NCBI GenBank assembly: GCA_003550325.1
Contig: QKWP01000062.1
Coordinates: forward strand, 37,633 to 101,632
DNA: 64,000 bases
Reading direction: 5' to 3'
Origin: Gigaspora rosea
Taxonomy: Eukaryota > Glomeromycota > Glomeromycetes > Diversisporales > Gigasporaceae
A model generated the notes under the pieces. It did no database searches and was not told where the DNA came from. It worked only from the letters and a program-made list of their open reading frames with translations. Of the stretch, positions 34,530 to 45,296 are shown one piece after another. Position 1 is the first letter of the stretch, and each line of letters opens with the position of its first letter. Both the position numbers and the translations under genes were made by a program.

Positions 34530-35998
34530 TAATAACGTCGATAATAATAAAAAAAATGGTTGGAATAAATCAAGTTTGATATTATTATCGATGTTAAAAG
34601 GATAAGCATCAATACAAATCAATCAAATTGCAATTGTTTTTAACCATCTAATATTCCCAAAATGCCTTTGCTAAAGTATAAAATATTTAGTTCATGTTAG
34701 TTCATACAGAAATAGTCAAAGAAATTTAAGACACTATAAAATTATTTTTGTATTAAATAACCTATCTGATGCTTTATTAGATAAATAGGCAACTAATTAT
34801 AATTTAGATAATATAGATGCTGAAGATAAAATTGATTTAAATAAATATTTGGTCAAAAGTTATTAAATATTTACTACTTCTATCTCAAATAACTTTAGAT
34901 TGTATATAGTTGTCTATTTTCTCATATAGTGTAAAATGAAGTTTTTCAAAATACAACTTACTCTTATTATAGTGAATTCTTGATATAGTAAAGATTTGAT
35001 AATGAAAAATTTTGAATTACAGAATTTGTTAAACTTCAACTTGTTGTAATGAAGTATAGTATTCTCTTGATATAAGTTATAGTAAAGGTTTATTTTTTTA
35101 GCCAACAACTTCATTATAATGAGAGTGCTCCTACAAACCTGGACCAGACTGGACTTTTGTTAAGTTTGAGTTTGGGTTTGATTATTGGACCAGACTAAAA
35201 AATTTGTGTTTCAAACTTTTAAGTTAGCTATATATTAAAGTTAAAAATTTTTGGTTTGTAATATAGTATAAACACCTTTTTTTGGTCAAGATAACCTGTT
35301 TTAAACTTCTAAGCAAACTTGTTTAGCATGTAATTCTGCTTATATTAAGGTCAAACTGTGTTTTCTTGAACTTTTTACTAAGTAAAAAATTGGGTTAAGA
35401 TTAGAAAAAAATTTTTTTTTTTAACTTTAACCCATTTTTTTTCACTTGGTAAAAGGTTTGAAAAAAGTATAACATATTAACCAATGTTTGTTGTCTTCTA
35501 CTTCTTTTTCACATCTTGGGCAGTTTTGGTTTGGATATTTTGTCAGGTTTCTAGTATACTTATTCAAAACAACTAGGAGTTCATTAGTAATCAATTTTAT
35601 CTAAAATGCTTTAAGCTTTGACTTTTCTGCGTTCATATATCTTATAAGCGATCAATTTTTATAATTTAATATTTAATATATCACTTGCCAATTAATATTT
35701 GTCTTAGCTATATTCATATTTCTATTTTTTGTTGCCGTAACTATTCTACATAATATATATTTCTTTTATTAATTCATTGCTTGTTAGCACTACTACTTTA
35801 TGATTCATCATTAGTATATATATCTGTTAGCAGTTATTGTGCCTTCATATCTATTAATATTGCTTTATCTTCTGAGCTTGTTAGTTTATCTTTCTTTACA
35901 ATCATATCTATTTCTAAATTCTTTTTCTTTAGTGTTATTACTACTTCTTTTATTTATACTACTAAGTTCTTTTTATATATTTCTTTTTTTTGATATAG
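34530..35998. other. AT-rich stretch without a gene
   Basis: Only low-complexity, T-rich frames are present. Nothing supports a gene, RNA or recognisable element. Confidence 0.5.
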
Positions 35999-36001
35999 TA
36001 A

Positions 36002-36162
36002 GGGTAGTAACAAATATTACGTAATATTTTTTACTATACTCTCTACCCCCCTCCTCCCATGTAAGATAAATTTGATTGGCTGTTATAAAATTTATATATC
36101 TAACGTAAGACAATCAGTGACCTCTCTCCTTTCAGAATATTATGTAATATTTGTCACTACCC
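36002..36162. mobile_element. Tourist-like MITE, TSD TAA
   Basis: The terminal inverted repeats of about 25 bp are GGGTAGTAACAAATATTACG and the near-complement. TAA is duplicated at 35999-36001 and 36163-36165. A 3-bp TWA target and short TIRs fit PIF/Harbinger-type MITEs. Confidence 0.75.
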
Positions 36163-36488
36163 TAATAGCTTTAGTTATATACTTATCAACCATTTAAGCC
36201 TTTTACTATTTGTTGTTAGTTTTATTTTACTATTGTTTTTCATATATATACAAAGTTGCTAGTACTTATAATACATTTTTTATTGGTGATAGCCATGCTC
36301 TTGCTTGAATTACTATTTGTTTTGTTGTGTCTTCAATTTTTTACTATGTACTTAATTGTTTATTTTCTTTCTTTTTTATTATTAATCTTGCTTTGACTGT
36401 TCTTGGTACTTGTAGTTTTCTATATATCAACCATAGAGTACCATAGAGTGTTTTCTACTTCTTGAAATAGTCTCATTAGTTTATGTTG

Positions 36489-37055
36489 CGGATGATCGTG
36501 AAATTGGATTATCGTGAAATTCACGTGATCACTGTATCCTAAAATTTCCAAAAATCGTGTAAACAATCGATCTAATCGATCTACACTACGTAATCAATCA
36601 AATGCTATAACTGGTCGGTATGCCTATATGCTGCATAAATCGCATTCTTGATATCTATATATAAAGGACCTTCTAACTGTATCAAAAAGGTGACCTAACC
36701 CTAACTCTAACCACGAGGCAAAAAAGTGTCTATAAAACCACTAACAAAAAAAAATTTTTTGCCTCGTGTTTAAGGTTAGAGTCTATAAAATTACTAACAA
36801 AAAAAAATTTTTGCCTCGTGTTTAGGGTTAGAATCGCCTTTTTGATACAGCTAGAAGGTCTTTTATATATAGATACAGTATCAAGAATGCAGACATATAG
36901 GCATATATTGGACCCCGGTTATAGCATTCGATTGTTTTGATTACGTAATGTAGATTGATTAGATCGATTGTTTACACGATTTACAGAAATTTTAGGAAAT
37001 CCGATGATACAGAGATCACGTGGATTTCACGATAATCCAATTTCACGATCATCCG
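36489..37055. mobile_element. 567-bp fold-back element with about 240-bp arms
   Basis: The element starts CGGATGATCGTGAAATTGGA and ends with its complement, and the arms remain alignable to the centre. In the middle a GCCTCGTGTTTARGGTTAG unit is directly repeated. CCTAACCCTAACTCTAACC near 36694 resembles telomeric repeat but is internal. The right arm has small insertions relative to the left. Confidence 0.85.
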
Positions 37056-37566
37056 TGACAGTTTATATACCCTATTTTCTTTATTTGTCATTATTATTGT
37101 GGTTTGTGTACCGGTATTTCTTTTTTTTTATTAGTAATAGTTGGTGGCCCAAATTTTCACTTAATTCTGCATAGATCTTCTTTTGTTTGTCTACTATTAT
37201 TTGTAAAACTAATTCTTTCTGGTATGCAAAATAATAGTAACTCTTTTTTCTTTTATTTAAAGCATACTCTTTGCAACATTGTAATTTTTTCTTTACTCTT
37301 ATCCAGTATGCTATTATAATTTCCTTTTGGATACTATATACTACTTTCTCTATTAACATAATTCTTATACATCCACTTTCCTTCATTTTCTTGCCATCTC
37401 TGTTTTGTAAAAAGGTTCTTCTCTGCTAGATTATTTGTAGGATTTGTTATTTTTTTAACTTTTTTTGTATTTGTATAAACCATTTTGGTATCCTTCTAGT
37501 CATAATTTTTTTTGTATTGTTTTGCATCCCCAACCAGGTTGTTATATCTGAACAACTGTTATTCAA
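37056..37566. other. AT-rich spacer
   Basis: Overlapping low-complexity frames occur on both strands. No gene is supported. Confidence 0.4.
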
Positions 37567-37822
37567 TAGTTGGGGGTGAGTCATAAAAAAGAGACAAATC
37601 ATTTTCAGTAAAATTTTTTTAATTTTTAAATTAAAATATCTTAACAACTATTTAATTAAATTTGCTAAAATTTTTTTATTTTAATCTTGAAATTATATAA
37701 AATTAAAATAAAAAAAATTTATTAAATTTATTAAGATATTTGTTAAGATATTTAAGCTTAAAGTCATGAAAACTTTTACTTAAAAAAATTTGTTTCTTTT
37801 CTACTGACTCACCCTAGTTGTT
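37567..37822. mobile_element. MITE with AGTTGGGGGTGAGTCA ends
   Basis: The left end AGTTGGGGGTGAGTCA and the right end TGACTCACCCTAGTTG are inverted copies extending about 35 bp. The interior contains the ATTAAAATAAAAAAAATTTA module also seen at 7729-8160. Confidence 0.65.
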
Positions 37823-38166
37823 CAACTCCTAAATGTTTTGAGTACATTTTCTAAGTGCCCAAGCTATCTATCTTAAAACTTATAAATAGTTAATATTGCA
37901 GGAACTTGTATAATAAGCATTTCTTTAACTTGATTGAGTTGAGAAAGTTTGAAAAAATTTCTTTTAAAAATAACAATTTTCAGTCTTTTCTATATACCAA
38001 TTAGTTATTTCTTTTATACATATTATTTTTAGCTAAAAATCTTTTTGGCATTAGCTTTTCTCTATTTCATCTATTATATAATTCTATTATATAGTTTTTA
38101 TAAATAAAGCAAAAATTAAATTCATTTTAAAAATCTATACAATTAGTTAATATAATTATATATTTA

Positions 38167-38332
38167 GGGGCATGCCATTTATTACGTAATATTTTTTACT
38201 TAGTAGCTACCTCTACCCATGTATAGTGTAATCATTTTATCTAATTCTAATTGATTAATATAATATATAGATGTGATCACTATCTCTGACCATGTATCCA
38301 TGGTAAAAATTACGTAATAAATGGCATGCCCC
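38167..38332. mobile_element. Tourist-like MITE, TSD TTA
   Basis: The TIR GGGGCATGCCATTTATTACG is mirrored at the right. TTA is duplicated at 38164-38166 and 38333-38335. The TTACGTAATATTTTTTACT stretch is shared with the MITE at 36002, so they are related subfamilies of a PIF/Harbinger-type group. Confidence 0.8.
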
Positions 38333-38335
38333 TTA

Positions 38336-38977
38336 TAATTTGTAATTTTTTGAATTTATATTAATATTTTATTTATCAATTAGATTCATATTTTTTTACT
38401 ATTATCTTAGCATTTGTATTAATTTTATCTTTTTATTGCTATTATTTTGATAGCTCAATTGTTCTTTAGATGTTATAGAATTAATTTTTTTTTCAAGCAG
38501 CATTTTTTGCTGCTTTTTAATATTATTAGCTATTATTATAGACTTCTGATTAATTAATTTATATAAGAGTCAACAAAATTAGTATAGTATTATTACTATT
38601 ACAAGGGTGTGAGCTAGGCATTATCTAAATCTAGTATACTATAGATATGTTTTTTGCTCTACTTTTTTTCATTTCAGCCCAACTACTTATTAACAACAAA
38701 GTTTTACAATATTATATTAATTTAATAAAATAATATTGGAATAAAGATTCAGAAAAATAGTTAGCAGAAGAACTCTAGAGTCTTTAAAAAAATAAAAAGA
38801 TTATTAAGCTTTAATAGAACTAAAAATACCTAAGCATATCAGAAACTTTGATATAAATATAAATAGTAGAAATCAAAATTATATTTTATTTTAAAACTGT
38901 AATCAAATATTTTATAATTAATTCTTAAAGTTAAAAAATAAAAATAAAGTAAAAATTAGTCTTTTTATATTTTTTAA
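38336..38977. other. AT-rich flank of the LINE
   Basis: No gene or repeat is recognised beyond simple AT-rich sequence. Confidence 0.4.
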
Positions 38978-41900
38978 ATGAAATTTAAATACTATTTAGC
39001 TATTATTATAAGACTATTACAATATATAAAAAACCTTTACCCGGAAGATTTAGATTATGATGGTCCTCTAACGCTTAACCTGAGAACTTCTGAATCTTGT
39101 GGAGCCGTGCAAGCCGGGCATACGGTGAGCGCTGTAGAAGACATTGCACCAAATATCTTAGAACCCATATCATCATCTCCCTCTGAGATATTACTTTCTA
39201 ACCCCAACAATTTAGTGCTAACTTATCCTGATGACAAATTGCTACCAGATAATAATGCTAGTACTTCAAATACCATTTCATCATGCCATACTGAAATACC
39301 ACACTTGCATTATACACATTCTTTATTATCTACACAACTATACAGCTCTATCTACCCTAAAGAACAAGAGATATATGATGAATATGAATTGTTACTAGAC
39401 GATTCTGACAATTATTCTAGCTTACCTACTAATAATATAGAAAGAACAAATATCAATTTTCATCCTAATCTACTCGAGATTTATGAACCATCAACATGCT
39501 ACAACAAATTTTTATACTACTATAGATTACAATCTTTACCTTCACCACAAACTGTTGGCTCCTTTTTAACCTATCTACAAGAAGAATATCCTATGTTTTA
39601 TAAAAAACAATATATCAGAATCTCTTTTAAAGAAAGCAGAATTGATTATGTGTTTGAAGAAGCACATATATATTTATTACATGAACACCTCTTACCTAAT
39701 CACTTTTTTGTACCTTTTGAAGATCTAAGTTTTTATGATGACGTTCCACTCAAATCAAATTATTCTTCTAACTCACATTCTAACAATAATAACAATTTCC
39801 AATTGCCAGCTTCTATTGATGACCTTTTTGATCCTATACCTTCTCTTACTTCATCACCTTATAACAGTTCACCAACTACAAATGGCAACCCCTTAATATC
39901 TTCAAACTTTCAACCTACTCGTGACTTACATATTAATATCGCTACCCACAATGTTAGAGGTTTTAACTCAGCTTCTAAGAGACAAATATGGCAAGATTAT
40001 TGCATTAACCACAATATTTCTATTGCTTGTATTACAGAAACCAAAATTTCACACAAAACCAAACTCTCATTTTGTAACAACAATTTGTATACATATTATT
40101 GGGCTAATGCTGATAGTTCAATAGAAGGTGCTGCTATTATGATCCGTAACTACCTTAAGCCTCACGTTCATAGCTGTCTTATGCACCCAGGAGGCGCAGT
40201 TGCACTCGACCTTTTCTTCAAAAGCAATATCAAGTTACGAGTTATTTCTGTTTATTTATCTTCAACTGATACTATTAAAAGAAATAATACTCAGAATACT
40301 GTTATTAACTGGATTTTACAAGCTCGACAACTAAATATTCATCCTATTATTCTTGGGAACTTTAATACACAAGACAATACTATAAGCTCTTCTTCTTCCA
40401 AATACAAACTTATCAACTTTCTACATCATACAAACATGTTTGATATAGGTGCCCATTTTAACAATACACATTATACTTGGTCAAACAATCTGGCTCATAG
40501 TAGAATTGACTATATATGGACAGACTCATTTAATATACAATTTATTCTTTCATATGATCTTGATAATAGTCAAACTAGCACTCTTAGTGATCATTCTATT
40601 CTTTTTTCTTCCTGGACATTTCCTAATGCTTATAGCAAACCCCCTCGTATGCATACTGGTGTTAGTCGAAGAATATTTAACTACAAATCTATGTCAACAG
40701 ACCAGTGGACAGAATTTTCAGAGTGTATTACACAGCTATTTTTGCAGCACAATATACCCCTTTCGGTAAATACTCATGAAAATATTGATACTACTTGGCA
40801 CAAAATTCAACACTCTATCCTACAAGCAGCAATCCAATTAATTCCAAACAAAATATCTCGCAAACGCAGCTATAACCATAAATATACACCACACTGTACT
40901 GCTCTTTATACTGGACTCAAAAAACTTGGCCACCTTATTAAAAAAATTAAAAATAACCCAAATTCTTATCTTCCACATATTAACTCACATATTCTTTCTA
41001 TTAATTCCTACACTAAAGCCAATCTGGACCCTCTTTTATCACTCGATACTGCTAGTACTCAATCCTGGCTTCAACATGCCTATGAAGTCTGGAAACAAGT
41101 CTATCATGCATACCAGTTAGAATACTCTCTTCTTCTTCGACAACAAATTAATCATGCCTCTGAAAAACGTTGTGAAACCCTAACTTCCAAACCTAAACAA
41201 GCTATTAATAGCATTCTTGATCGGTACCAACCCCCTATACACTTCTCGAATATTAAACTTAATAACCAACTTGTCACAGAACCTAGCTTAATCAAACAGC
41301 ATATCAAATCACATTACCATAATTGGACTGCTCACAGACCTATTAACCAATTTCTCTTTGACAATTTCTGGCATCAACATTATCAGCCTCTTTCTCATAT
41401 CAATTCTGCCTGGTATACCTCTCTTACTGTCCCTATTACAGAAGAAGAAGTTCTTCAAACAATCTCTAAACTTCCAAATGGCAAAGCCTGTGGTCCTACA
41501 GGAATTAGCTATGAAATGATCAAACACCTCGGTTCTCATGGTATTACTACACTTACTGCTTTGTTTAACCGATGCCTTTCTGAAAACCGTATTCCTAAAC
41601 TTTGGAAACATGGAAGAATTTTTCCTATTCCAAAAAATAACACTTTTGAGGGTAATCTAAATCTCACAAGACCTATTAGCCTTATTGAACACATTCGGAA
41701 ACTTTATACAAAAATTCTTACTAATAGACTGAACCAAGTTTTTTCAAAACATACTATACTATCTCCTTATAACTACGTTGCACTTCCAAACAATAGTACT
41801 TCTATTCCCATTCACATTCTAAACAATCTAATTGAAGATGCAAATTGTAACCACAAAGAAATTTGGCTATTGTCTCAGGATATGAGCAAGGCTTATGATT

Positions 41901-44900
41901 CTGTCAACTTTACACTTTTTAAACATTCTCTCACTCGCCTTAATTTACCATCTAGTATAATCAATATTCTTCTGGACTTACTAACTGACAGACAAAACCA
42001 AGTCATTACTAATCTTGGCCTTACTGCACCTTATCAGGTTCAGAATGGTATAGATCAAGGCGAAACTATTACTCCTCTTCTTTGGAGAATTTATTATGAT
42101 CCTTTAATTACTCATATTCATACAAATACACCTGGTTACTCAATCGGTACATCCTGGATGACTAACCTCAAAAATCAGACATTTGACAAAATCCAGACAA
42201 AATGCTCTGTCCTGGCCTATATGGATGATACTCTGTGGATTGCCTCTTCACAAACTGAACTTACTAGAATGATCTCTATTGCAGAATCTTTCTATACTAT
42301 GGCTAATATTCAAGTTAATCCATCTAAATCCATTCTATCAACTAATCTGAAAGTTAATAACTATACCCCTATTATTTTTAACAACCATGCTCTTCCACTA
42401 TGGCCATCATATCAACCTTTCAAATTCCTTGGATGCTGGTTTATACTTGACAACAAACAATCAAAGCAAACATGCCTATTAATAACAGAATCTTCTCAGC
42501 TTATCAATATTGCTAGAACTAAAAAAATTACTGATACACAAGCACGATATATCATTAATACTGTTATAATTCCTACTATGGAATATCGTATACAAAATAT
42601 TGTCATTAACAGATCAGCTTGTAACAAGATTCTTTCGCACCATATAGGTCTAGTCAAGCACAAGGCCAAACTAAGTCGCACTATTCCTACTAGTACACTC
42701 CTTCATCCTCAACTTTATAATATTAAAAATATTTGGGATATACAGCTCCAACACCATATCTCTAACTTTATTAAACGCTTAAATGACAACAACCTACTCG
42801 GTACTACAACTCATATTCGAATCCAGCAAATCCAAAATAACCTTTGGTCATCTACTAGCATCTTTTCGCATCCTAATCCTACTATAGATGGCCCTAACCG
42901 CTATACAACTAATTTCAAAATTATTCAACTTTTTAAACATCTGGGATGGACTATTAATTCTAATCCTAACTTTAATATTCCATTTACTATCAAAGAGGGA
43001 GCAATATCTCTTGAATCTATACTATCTTCGCATTCTAAATATCCTACCTTCAAAAAACAAATTAGACATCATCATCTTCTATTTCTCGATCAACTCACCT
43101 CCTTTGACAACTCATGTTTGCTTGACTGGAAACATATTTCACCCAGACTTAACAAAATTCCAAAAGGCAAAATTCCCTTGTGGTTTACCTTTTTGGAAGA
43201 CCAAACAACAAGCCATGCATATGAACGTACTATTTACCCACACTTCAATTTACCGCAAACTAACTACTACAGCTATACTACTGGACACTTCTCTAAATAT
43301 ACTAAACCTTGGCTCATTACTCTATTTGATAATCAAATAGTTATTGGCAAGGCACGTCGCCAATCTAGTACTTCAGATTATACTCTTATCACACATTGGC
43401 AGTGCAATATTCAGCCACAATTTACACGATTATACCCAACACCATCTATTATTACATTTCCATGCTCTAGCTGCTCTCTCAATTCCAACATTATTGCAAA
43501 CAAATGTACTATTCTTATTCCAACAAGCCATGCCACCAAATTTTTTGGAAGACTTAATCCTGACAAATCTGTAAACCTAAATGCCAACTACCTTGACCTT
43601 ATTTTTTCAACTGCAGCAAGAAATCCAACAAGTATTCCAATACTACCAAATCTTCTTATACCAACAGCACAAATACCTTCTTTCTTTCACTCTAGCCCTG
43701 CACTTGATACCTTGCAATCAATTTGCCATTACAATAGTCATCTAACAGAATTAACATTTTATACTGATGGTTCTGTTATTGATCTGGGCAATTCTCAGTG
43801 TTCTATGGGTATTGGCTGGATACAATTGTATAACCAGAACATTTTACATACTTTCCAATCACAAATCAAATTTTGGCCATGTTCCTTTAAAGCTGAGCTA
43901 GTAGCAGTTTTATCAGCTATTAGTACTGCTCCTAGAAACTGTTCTATACAAATCTTTACAGATTCCCAATCTGTAATATCCAAATACAGTAGCTTAATTC
44001 ATACTATGCCTCTCTCCAAACCCTTTAATATACCTTATTGGCCTATCTGGAATACTTTATTAAACTTTATTAGATCATACAATCTTAATATTACTTTTCA
44101 TAAAGTTATTGCACACCAAGATGATGAATTCAATAACAAAGCTGATCAACTAGCTCGCTGTCATCAAACTGCCCCATACCTTCTTTTTGATTTACAGAAC
44201 ATTTACAATCACAATTTTACTCTTTCTGTTGATAATTTTTCTATTGAACTTCCTATCCGTCGCTGTGTTAGAACTATTTGCCATGCACATATACTTGCTC
44301 TCTGGTCCTCTCAAAATCGTTTTCAACAATGGCTACCAATATCACAATATATTAACTGGAATGCTACCTGGTTATATATTAATAATAACCAAAAAATTTC
44401 AAACTATTCACATAGTTTTTACTCTTCAACACTCAAATCTTTTAGAATTAAAATACTTTTAGATGATCTCCCTGCTCCACATATTCTTCATCGAAGAAAT
44501 CCATCTTACCCTAATACCTGTCACCTCTGCCAACAAGCAAGTGAACCCTTACACTGGATTATTTGTCCTACCTCTGAACCTTTATTCCAACTTATAAAAG
44601 ACTCCTTAGCTCATATACTAAGTCCTAACAAACTTGAAATCACTAATTTAGCTGCTGAGAACCTATACACTCAAATTATGAACTTGAATAGCTTTCAAAT
44701 TCATCAACTTCCCAACCAACCTTCTTTGCTTTCTACTTTATCTGGTTTGATACCTTTGGATATTATCTCTACTCTATATGAACTTACTACATCTTCTAAA
44801 TCTGCCTGCTCTCTCACTATTTCACTCTTACTTCATATCAATCAGCAAATTTATACAAATATTTGGATCCCATACTGCATTTCTAGATCTCAAAATCAAG

Positions 44901-45085
44901 CATTATACTCCCAAGCTTCATCTTCTCTTTCTAGTACATTTTCTATATCCAACTCTTCAAAAAATATACAAGATAGTCATAATCACATCTTTGATATTTC
45001 ACTACAAAAAATTGAAACTTGGTTATATAAATGGATCAAATTCTCTACACCTTCATCAGATATTCTTACATATACACAAATCTAG
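38978..45085 (+). CDS. LINE polyprotein: endonuclease, reverse transcriptase, RNase H, zinc finger
   Basis: The frame is 2035 codons from the ATG at 38978. Residues about 318-560 are the AP-type endonuclease (NIATHNVRG, ITETK, LGNFN, SDHS). Residues about 820-1100 are RT (KACGPTGIS; MSKAYDSV; GIDQGETITP; AYMDDT near 1079). Residues about 1594-1725 are RNase H (FYTDGS, KAELVA, FTDSQS, HQDDEFNNKADQLA), and near 1847 is CHLC...HWIIC zinc. Target-primed reverse transcription in the nucleus is the expected role. The endonuclease has GNFN in place of GDFN. The ATG at 38978 lies upstream of the inferred element edge (39037), and the first Met inside the element is residue 206, so the first 20 residues are probably flanking DNA read through by chance. 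All RT and RNase H catalytic residues are visible. Confidence 0.9.
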   Translation: MKFKYYLAIIIRLLQYIKNLYPEDLDYDGPLTLNLRTSESCGAVQAGHTVSAVEDIAPNILEPISSSPSEILLSNPNNLVLTYPDDKLLPDNNASTSNTISSCHTEIPHLHYTHSLLSTQLYSSIYPKEQEIYDEYELLLDDSDNYSSLPTNNIERTNINFHPNLLEIYEPSTCYNKFLYYYRLQSLPSPQTVGSFLTYLQEEYPMFYKKQYIRISFKESRIDYVFEEAHIYLLHEHLLPNHFFVPFEDLSFYDDVPLKSNYSSNSHSNNNNNFQLPASIDDLFDPIPSLTSSPYNSSPTTNGNPLISSNFQPTRDLHINIATHNVRGFNSASKRQIWQDYCINHNISIACITETKISHKTKLSFCNNNLYTYYWANADSSIEGAAIMIRNYLKPHVHSCLMHPGGAVALDLFFKSNIKLRVISVYLSSTDTIKRNNTQNTVINWILQARQLNIHPIILGNFNTQDNTISSSSSKYKLINFLHHTNMFDIGAHFNNTHYTWSNNLAHSRIDYIWTDSFNIQFILSYDLDNSQTSTLSDHSILFSSWTFPNAYSKPPRMHTGVSRRIFNYKSMSTDQWTEFSECITQLFLQHNIPLSVNTHENIDTTWHKIQHSILQAAIQLIPNKISRKRSYNHKYTPHCTALYTGLKKLGHLIKKIKNNPNSYLPHINSHILSINSYTKANLDPLLSLDTASTQSWLQHAYEVWKQVYHAYQLEYSLLLRQQINHASEKRCETLTSKPKQAINSILDRYQPPIHFSNIKLNNQLVTEPSLIKQHIKSHYHNWTAHRPINQFLFDNFWHQHYQPLSHINSAWYTSLTVPITEEEVLQTISKLPNGKACGPTGISYEMIKHLGSHGITTLTALFNRCLSENRIPKLWKHGRIFPIPKNNTFEGNLNLTRPISLIEHIRKLYTKILTNRLNQVFSKHTILSPYNYVALPNNSTSIPIHILNNLIEDANCNHKEIWLLSQDMSKAYDSVNFTLFKHSLTRLNLPSSIINILLDLLTDRQNQVITNLGLTAPYQVQNGIDQGETITPLLWRIYYDPLITHIHTNTPGYSIGTSWMTNLKNQTFDKIQTKCSVLAYMDDTLWIASSQTELTRMISIAESFYTMANIQVNPSKSILSTNLKVNNYTPIIFNNHALPLWPSYQPFKFLGCWFILDNKQSKQTCLLITESSQLINIARTKKITDTQARYIINTVIIPTMEYRIQNIVINRSACNKILSHHIGLVKHKAKLSRTIPTSTLLHPQLYNIKNIWDIQLQHHISNFIKRLNDNNLLGTTTHIRIQQIQNNLWSSTSIFSHPNPTIDGPNRYTTNFKIIQLFKHLGWTINSNPNFNIPFTIKEGAISLESILSSHSKYPTFKKQIRHHHLLFLDQLTSFDNSCLLDWKHISPRLNKIPKGKIPLWFTFLEDQTTSHAYERTIYPHFNLPQTNYYSYTTGHFSKYTKPWLITLFDNQIVIGKARRQSSTSDYTLITHWQCNIQPQFTRLYPTPSIITFPCSSCSLNSNIIANKCTILIPTSHATKFFGRLNPDKSVNLNANYLDLIFSTAARNPTSIPILPNLLIPTAQIPSFFHSSPALDTLQSICHYNSHLTELTFYTDGSVIDLGNSQCSMGIGWIQLYNQNILHTFQSQIKFWPCSFKAELVAVLSAISTAPRNCSIQIFTDSQSVISKYSSLIHTMPLSKPFNIPYWPIWNTLLNFIRSYNLNITFHKVIAHQDDEFNNKADQLARCHQTAPYLLFDLQNIYNHNFTLSVDNFSIELPIRRCVRTICHAHILALWSSQNRFQQWLPISQYINWNATWLYINNNQKISNYSHSFYSSTLKSFRIKILLDDLPAPHILHRRNPSYPNTCHLCQQASEPLHWIICPTSEPLFQLIKDSLAHILSPNKLEITNLAAENLYTQIMNLNSFQIHQLPNQPSLLSTLSGLIPLDIISTLYELTTSSKSACSLTISLLLHINQQIYTNIWIPYCISRSQNQALYSQASSSLSSTFSISNSSKNIQDSHNHIFDISLQKIETWLYKWIKFSTPSSDILTYTQI
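39022..39036. repeat. Target-site duplication, 5' copy
   Basis: ATATATAAAAAACCT matches 45282-45296 exactly (15 bp). Part of it is low complexity, so support is moderate. Confidence 0.65.
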
Positions 45086-45281
45086 GTGAGCCTTGGCCAC
45101 TCTGGTAGGTTTAGGCCGCAGATAAGTATTTAGGTTTACTTAGATATATGTCTGAGTTTTTATTCTTAGCATTAGATTTAAAAAAATGAAATTTCTTTCA
45201 GTATTGTAAAAAGTTTCTATTAAATTTAATAAAGATAAAAGCAAGGTCTCACCTTTAATATTTAAAAAAAAATATATATAT
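39037..45281 (+). mobile_element. LINE with intact long coding frame, probably 5'-truncated
   Basis: This non-LTR retrotransposon lies between 15-bp duplications. It carries one unbroken frame and a 3' end with AATAAAG (45228-45234), an AAGG-TCTCA-CCTT hairpin (45243-45255) and an A-rich/AT tail. The base composition rises in GC at about 39037, where the element begins. Fragments of the same 3' end occur at 10086-10280, 11089-11259 and about 56860-56972, showing that this lineage was active locally. Confidence 0.85.
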
Positions 45282-45296
45282 ATATATAAAAAACCT
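45282..45296. repeat. Target-site duplication, 3' copy
   Basis: This is an exact 15-bp copy of 39022-39036 after the A/AT tail of the LINE. Confidence 0.65.

Noticed and set aside
35781-36024. Small hydrophobic frames of 60-70 codons
   Set aside because: T-rich low-complexity translation giving Leu/Phe/Ser runs; no start context or family.
36694-36712. Telomere-like CCTAACCCTAACTC
   Set aside because: Only one or two units, internal to a fold-back element, not a terminal array.
39921-41120. Short overlapping plus-strand frames within the large LINE
   Set aside because: Shadows of the 2035-codon frame.
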